A DNA stretch of 62,304 bases from Phycisphaerae bacterium (lineage in GTDB: Bacteria; Planctomycetota; Phycisphaerae; FEN-1346; JAACEH01), in assembly GCA_012729015.1 (NCBI GenBank), contig JAAYDY010000114.1:1-62304 (forward strand), given 5' to 3'. Under the pieces are notes generated by a model that saw nothing but the letters and a program-made list of their open reading frames with translations, ran no database searches and was not told where the DNA came from. Position numbers and translations under genes: made by a program. Shown here in pieces: positions 59,976 through 62,304 of the stretch; the first letter of the stretch is position 1, and every line of letters starts with the position of its first letter.

Positions 59976-61034
59976 TCATCGCTTCGCGGGCTGCTGAAAC
60001 GACCGCCAGTGGAACTCGACGACGGCGACGCTGGCGGGGTGCCAGAAGTCCCAGTTGTGGGCGCCGGGGGATTCGACGAACGTGAAGTCGATCTGCCGCG
60101 CGGCCATCAGCTCGGCCGTCTTCGCGCGCTTCTGGCGAGCGTCGGTGATGGCGTCCACCTGGGGCTTGAGCTCGTCGCGGATGCGGGCGTTCTGGTTCAC
60201 GAGGAAGTCGCGGAACTCGCGGTTGGCGCCGATGAGAAAATCCTCGGTGCCGCAATGCTGGTAGATGGGCGGCAGTTTGCGTCCGGCGGCGACGTAGTCG
60301 GCGATGCGCTTGAAGATGTCGCAGCGGTCGTAGGCTTCCTGGTTCTCTTCCTTGGGCCCGAGCCACTTGGAGGCCATCAACGTGCCGCGCACGGCCCCGT
60401 AGGCCGAGCTCAGGCCGCTGACGGATCGGAACATCTCGGGCCGCGTGAGCATGTAGTGCATCGCGCCGAAGCCGCCCATGGAGAATCCCGTGACGCCGCG
60501 GCGGCCGGTGTCCACGCGGTAGTGGGCGTCGATGTGCGGCACGAACTCGTCGAAGAAGAACGTGGTGAACTGCGACGTGGGCGTCGTCGTGGAGTCGAGG
60601 TACATGCTGGCGTCGTCGCCGTTGAAGCACGTGACGATCATCGGCATGTGTTTCAGCGCCCGGCGCAGCATCGACATGTCGCTCCAGGTGGCGTACGGCG
60701 CGTGGGCCCCGTGCAGCGTGTAGAGGATCGGGTACGTCGTGGCGGCCTTGTCGTCGTACCCCGGCGGCAGGACCACCACGGCCTGGATGCGGCGCTTCAT
60801 CGACGGCGACCACACGGTGAACTTTTCGATGCGGCATCCCTCGGGCGAGGTCTCCACGGTTTTGGCGTCCTCGTCGGGTGCAGGCGCCATGGTCTTGGCC
60901 TCCTCCTTCTTCTCACTGGCCGCTTTCTCGCTCTCGGCCGCCACTGCCGCCGCAGGGGCCGGGGCCGTCGCCCCGTCGTCCGCCGCAGCCACCGCCAACA
61001 TGCACGTCACCGCCCACGCCACAGAGAGTCCCAT
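59976..61034 (-). CDS. Exported esterase (esterase D/antigen 85 family)
   Basis: 352 residues; AAGGAGG before ATG 61034. Signal peptide about 1-19, then an Ala/Glu/Lys linker to about 65. The alpha/beta hydrolase domain has VVVLPPGYDDKAATTYPILYTLHG, the nucleophile elbow GFSMGGFGAMHYML and the catalytic His in ESPGAHNWDFW. These are the marks of the esterase D/feruloyl esterase/mycolyltransferase (PF00756) family. Probably removes acyl or feruloyl groups from glycans in the periplasm; substrate not known. Transcribed alone. Confidence 0.9.
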   Translation of the reverse strand: MGLSVAWAVTCMLAVAAADDGATAPAPAAAVAAESEKAASEKKEEAKTMAPAPDEDAKTVETSPEGCRIEKFTVWSPSMKRRIQAVVVLPPGYDDKAATTYPILYTLHGAHAPYATWSDMSMLRRALKHMPMIVTCFNGDDASMYLDSTTTPTSQFTTFFFDEFVPHIDAHYRVDTGRRGVTGFSMGGFGAMHYMLTRPEMFRSVSGLSSAYGAVRGTLMASKWLGPKEENQEAYDRCDIFKRIADYVAAGRKLPPIYQHCGTEDFLIGANREFRDFLVNQNARIRDELKPQVDAITDARQKRAKTAELMAARQIDFTFVESPGAHNWDFWHPASVAVVEFHWRSFQQPAKR

Positions 61035-61118
61035 CGTGCGCCTCCTTGGTTGTTCTGTCCGGCGAGCGTCGCGGCCCGGGACCGAGCGCTCGGCGCGAAC
61101 TGGATGTGAAACCCCGTG

Positions 61119-62090
61119 TCACGGCTCGCGGACCGGCGTTTCCCGCCGCGCGGCACGACGACGGACGACGTGAAGCACGAGGCGAATCGCGCCTGCCACA
61201 ACACCCGCCGCAATCGCGGCATTCCGCAGAACGATGTCCGGTGCCCAGAACGAGCGCGGCCGCGCGAACGACATGAGCAGAGACCAGTGAGCATAGCAGA
61301 CCAGGCTGATTCCGGCCGCACCGGCCATCCACAGACAGAGCACGAGCTGCCACGTGCGTCGCGAGGATCCCGTCCGGCGTTTCTCCAGACGGCCGAGCCA
61401 CAGGCCGCCGGCAATCAGGAGCACGTGAGCGGCCACCAGCGTCTGCCACGAGGGCCATGCCGACAGGGTGGTGGTGTCGTACAGGCGGAACATGACGTGG
61501 CCGAATACGGCTGTGGCCACGATGAGCGCTTCGGCGGCTATCAGCGGCCCGACAGGAGGACCCGCATCCACCTCCGGATCGCGGAGCACTTCGCGGTCGG
61601 TGAGGTAGCAGGCCAGCAGCGCCACGAGGCCGGGTAAGACCAGATGGACCAGGTCCAACACGTCCGCGTCGGTCCGCATCATGGCGACGACGGCATGACG
61701 CTCGGCGATCCACAGGGCGGCCAGCCCCGCGACGTACAACATCGATCCCACGGCCAGCAGGGGATACTCGAGGCTCCGACGGCACCGCTGCACCGGCTCC
61801 CGCCGCCGCAAGAGGGCGTCCAGAACCACGTACGCCAGGATGACCAACGGCACAGTCCCCGCGGGATCTTCGAAGTACAACGCCCGCACAGGCCATGAGG
61901 CGGCATCATGGCTGCCGGCCTCGTGCAGAAAGTGCCTCGCGGCAAAACACAGAATCAGCGTCAGCCAGGCCGCGTAGGCATACGCGCACAGGACGGTGGC
62001 CGTTGTCAGAAAGACGGCCAGCCAGCGTCCGGAGGTCGCGTTCTTCGCACGGGCGTCGCCTAAACCACGAGCTGTTTCGTCGTCGGTCAT
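61119..62090 (-). CDS. Polytopic membrane protein, function unknown
   Basis: 323 residues from ATG 62090 (MTDDETARGL); no convincing ribosome binding site, so the start is by coding pattern. About eight hydrophobic segments, such as WLAVFLTTATVLCAYAYAAWLTLILCF, LLAVGSMLYVAGLAALWIA, LVLPGLVALLACYL, LIVATAVFGHVMF and AAIAAGVVAGAIRLVLHVV. The positively charged C-terminus (RRRAARRETPVREP) should face the cytoplasm. No motif recognised. 84 bases separate its end from the esterase start. Confidence 0.65.
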   Translation of the reverse strand: MTDDETARGLGDARAKNATSGRWLAVFLTTATVLCAYAYAAWLTLILCFAARHFLHEAGSHDAASWPVRALYFEDPAGTVPLVILAYVVLDALLRRREPVQRCRRSLEYPLLAVGSMLYVAGLAALWIAERHAVVAMMRTDADVLDLVHLVLPGLVALLACYLTDREVLRDPEVDAGPPVGPLIAAEALIVATAVFGHVMFRLYDTTTLSAWPSWQTLVAAHVLLIAGGLWLGRLEKRRTGSSRRTWQLVLCLWMAGAAGISLVCYAHWSLLMSFARPRSFWAPDIVLRNAAIAAGVVAGAIRLVLHVVRRRAARRETPVREP

Positions 62091-62194
62091 GGGGGCAGTG
62101 TATCGCGGTCGGGTCGGCCCGACAAGGCCCAGCGCGGGCGAGGGACGCCGGTGGGGGCACGTCATGTGTGTTGGCAAGGGGGGTACACTTTGGT

Positions 62195-62304
62195 CCGGCT
62201 TCCAAAGTGGCACCCGGCGTTCGACCCTCACCGCCCCGAGCGGTGCTCGGGGCACCTCTCCCTGCAAGCAGGGCGAGGGGTGCAGGTGCGTGCTTCGCAC
62301 GCGG
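62195..62304. repeat. Family D repeat at the right window edge
   Basis: ACACTTTGG...CCAAAGTGGCACCCGGC (as near 40976) followed by a family D copy with CTCTCCCTGCAAGCAGGG and TGCTTCGCACGCGG, running off the window. Confidence 0.75.

Noticed and set aside
1..62304. tRNA and rRNA genes
   Set aside because: No T-loop-like GGTTCGAATCC pattern with matching acceptor stems and no rRNA signature was seen by eye. A covariance-model scan would be decisive.

Overview
The window is a GC-rich bacterial chromosome segment that most resembles Planctomycetota. Three secreted proteins end in PEP-CTERM sorting signals (11468-12169, 22705-23826, 38228-38884). DUF4434, URO-D-like, nitrilase-like and degenerate GH10 proteins typical of that phylum occur throughout, and an LptF/LptG pair indicates a diderm envelope. 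A [4Fe-4S] ferredoxin-flavodoxin, an AmmeMemoRadiSam-type radical SAM enzyme, a formate/nitrite channel and NifX-fold proteins suggest an anaerobic or microaerobic life. Phylum assignment is inference; no rRNA or tRNA gene was seen.

Region by region. 1-3754: a truncated gene start at the left edge, then a sigma-54 module. Two NifX-fold genes on the minus strand and a third plus a DUF5320 gene on the plus strand flank a PAS-AAA+-Fis activator gene, and both outward transcription units start at near-perfect -24/-12 promoters. 3755-7239: less GC-rich island of two orphan lipoproteins and small membrane proteins. 7697-9870: thiE with an N-terminal extension behind a URO-D-like gene. 9976-13291: zinc-ribbon/VWA membrane protein, PEP-CTERM protein, helical membrane-anchored protein. 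13663-16487: flavodoxin-ferredoxin coupled to an alpha/beta hydrolase, and an FNT channel. 16690-21592: MORN/CAP protein, D-aminoacylase plus class I amidotransferase, lysozyme-like protein. 22705-28202: PEP-CTERM beta-helix protein, then aminotransferase-lptF-lptG. 28527-31036: an Fn3 lipoprotein overlapping a Tat-type metallophosphoesterase. 31413-40799: DHH-like protein, GH10-like pseudoenzyme, YbaK deacylase, nitrilase, DoxX, PEP-CTERM protein, unknown helical protein. 41036-54250: housekeeping block of dnaE, fic, lon, smc and a FlgI-like HEAT lipoprotein. 54487-62090: radical SAM enzyme, AGE epimerase with DUF4434, STN-domain protein, esterase, polytopic membrane protein.

Genes form small transcription units, several with 4-base ATGA or GTGA overlaps. 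Between units, but not inside the tight operons, the DNA is packed with short palindromic repeats. Several repeat families share the same tail (CCTACGGGCT or CCTACGCGCT) but carry different perfectly paired stems. This compensated-stem repeat system is the most unusual feature of the window, followed by the sigma-54 module. No CRISPR array, integrase or recognisable transposase was seen.
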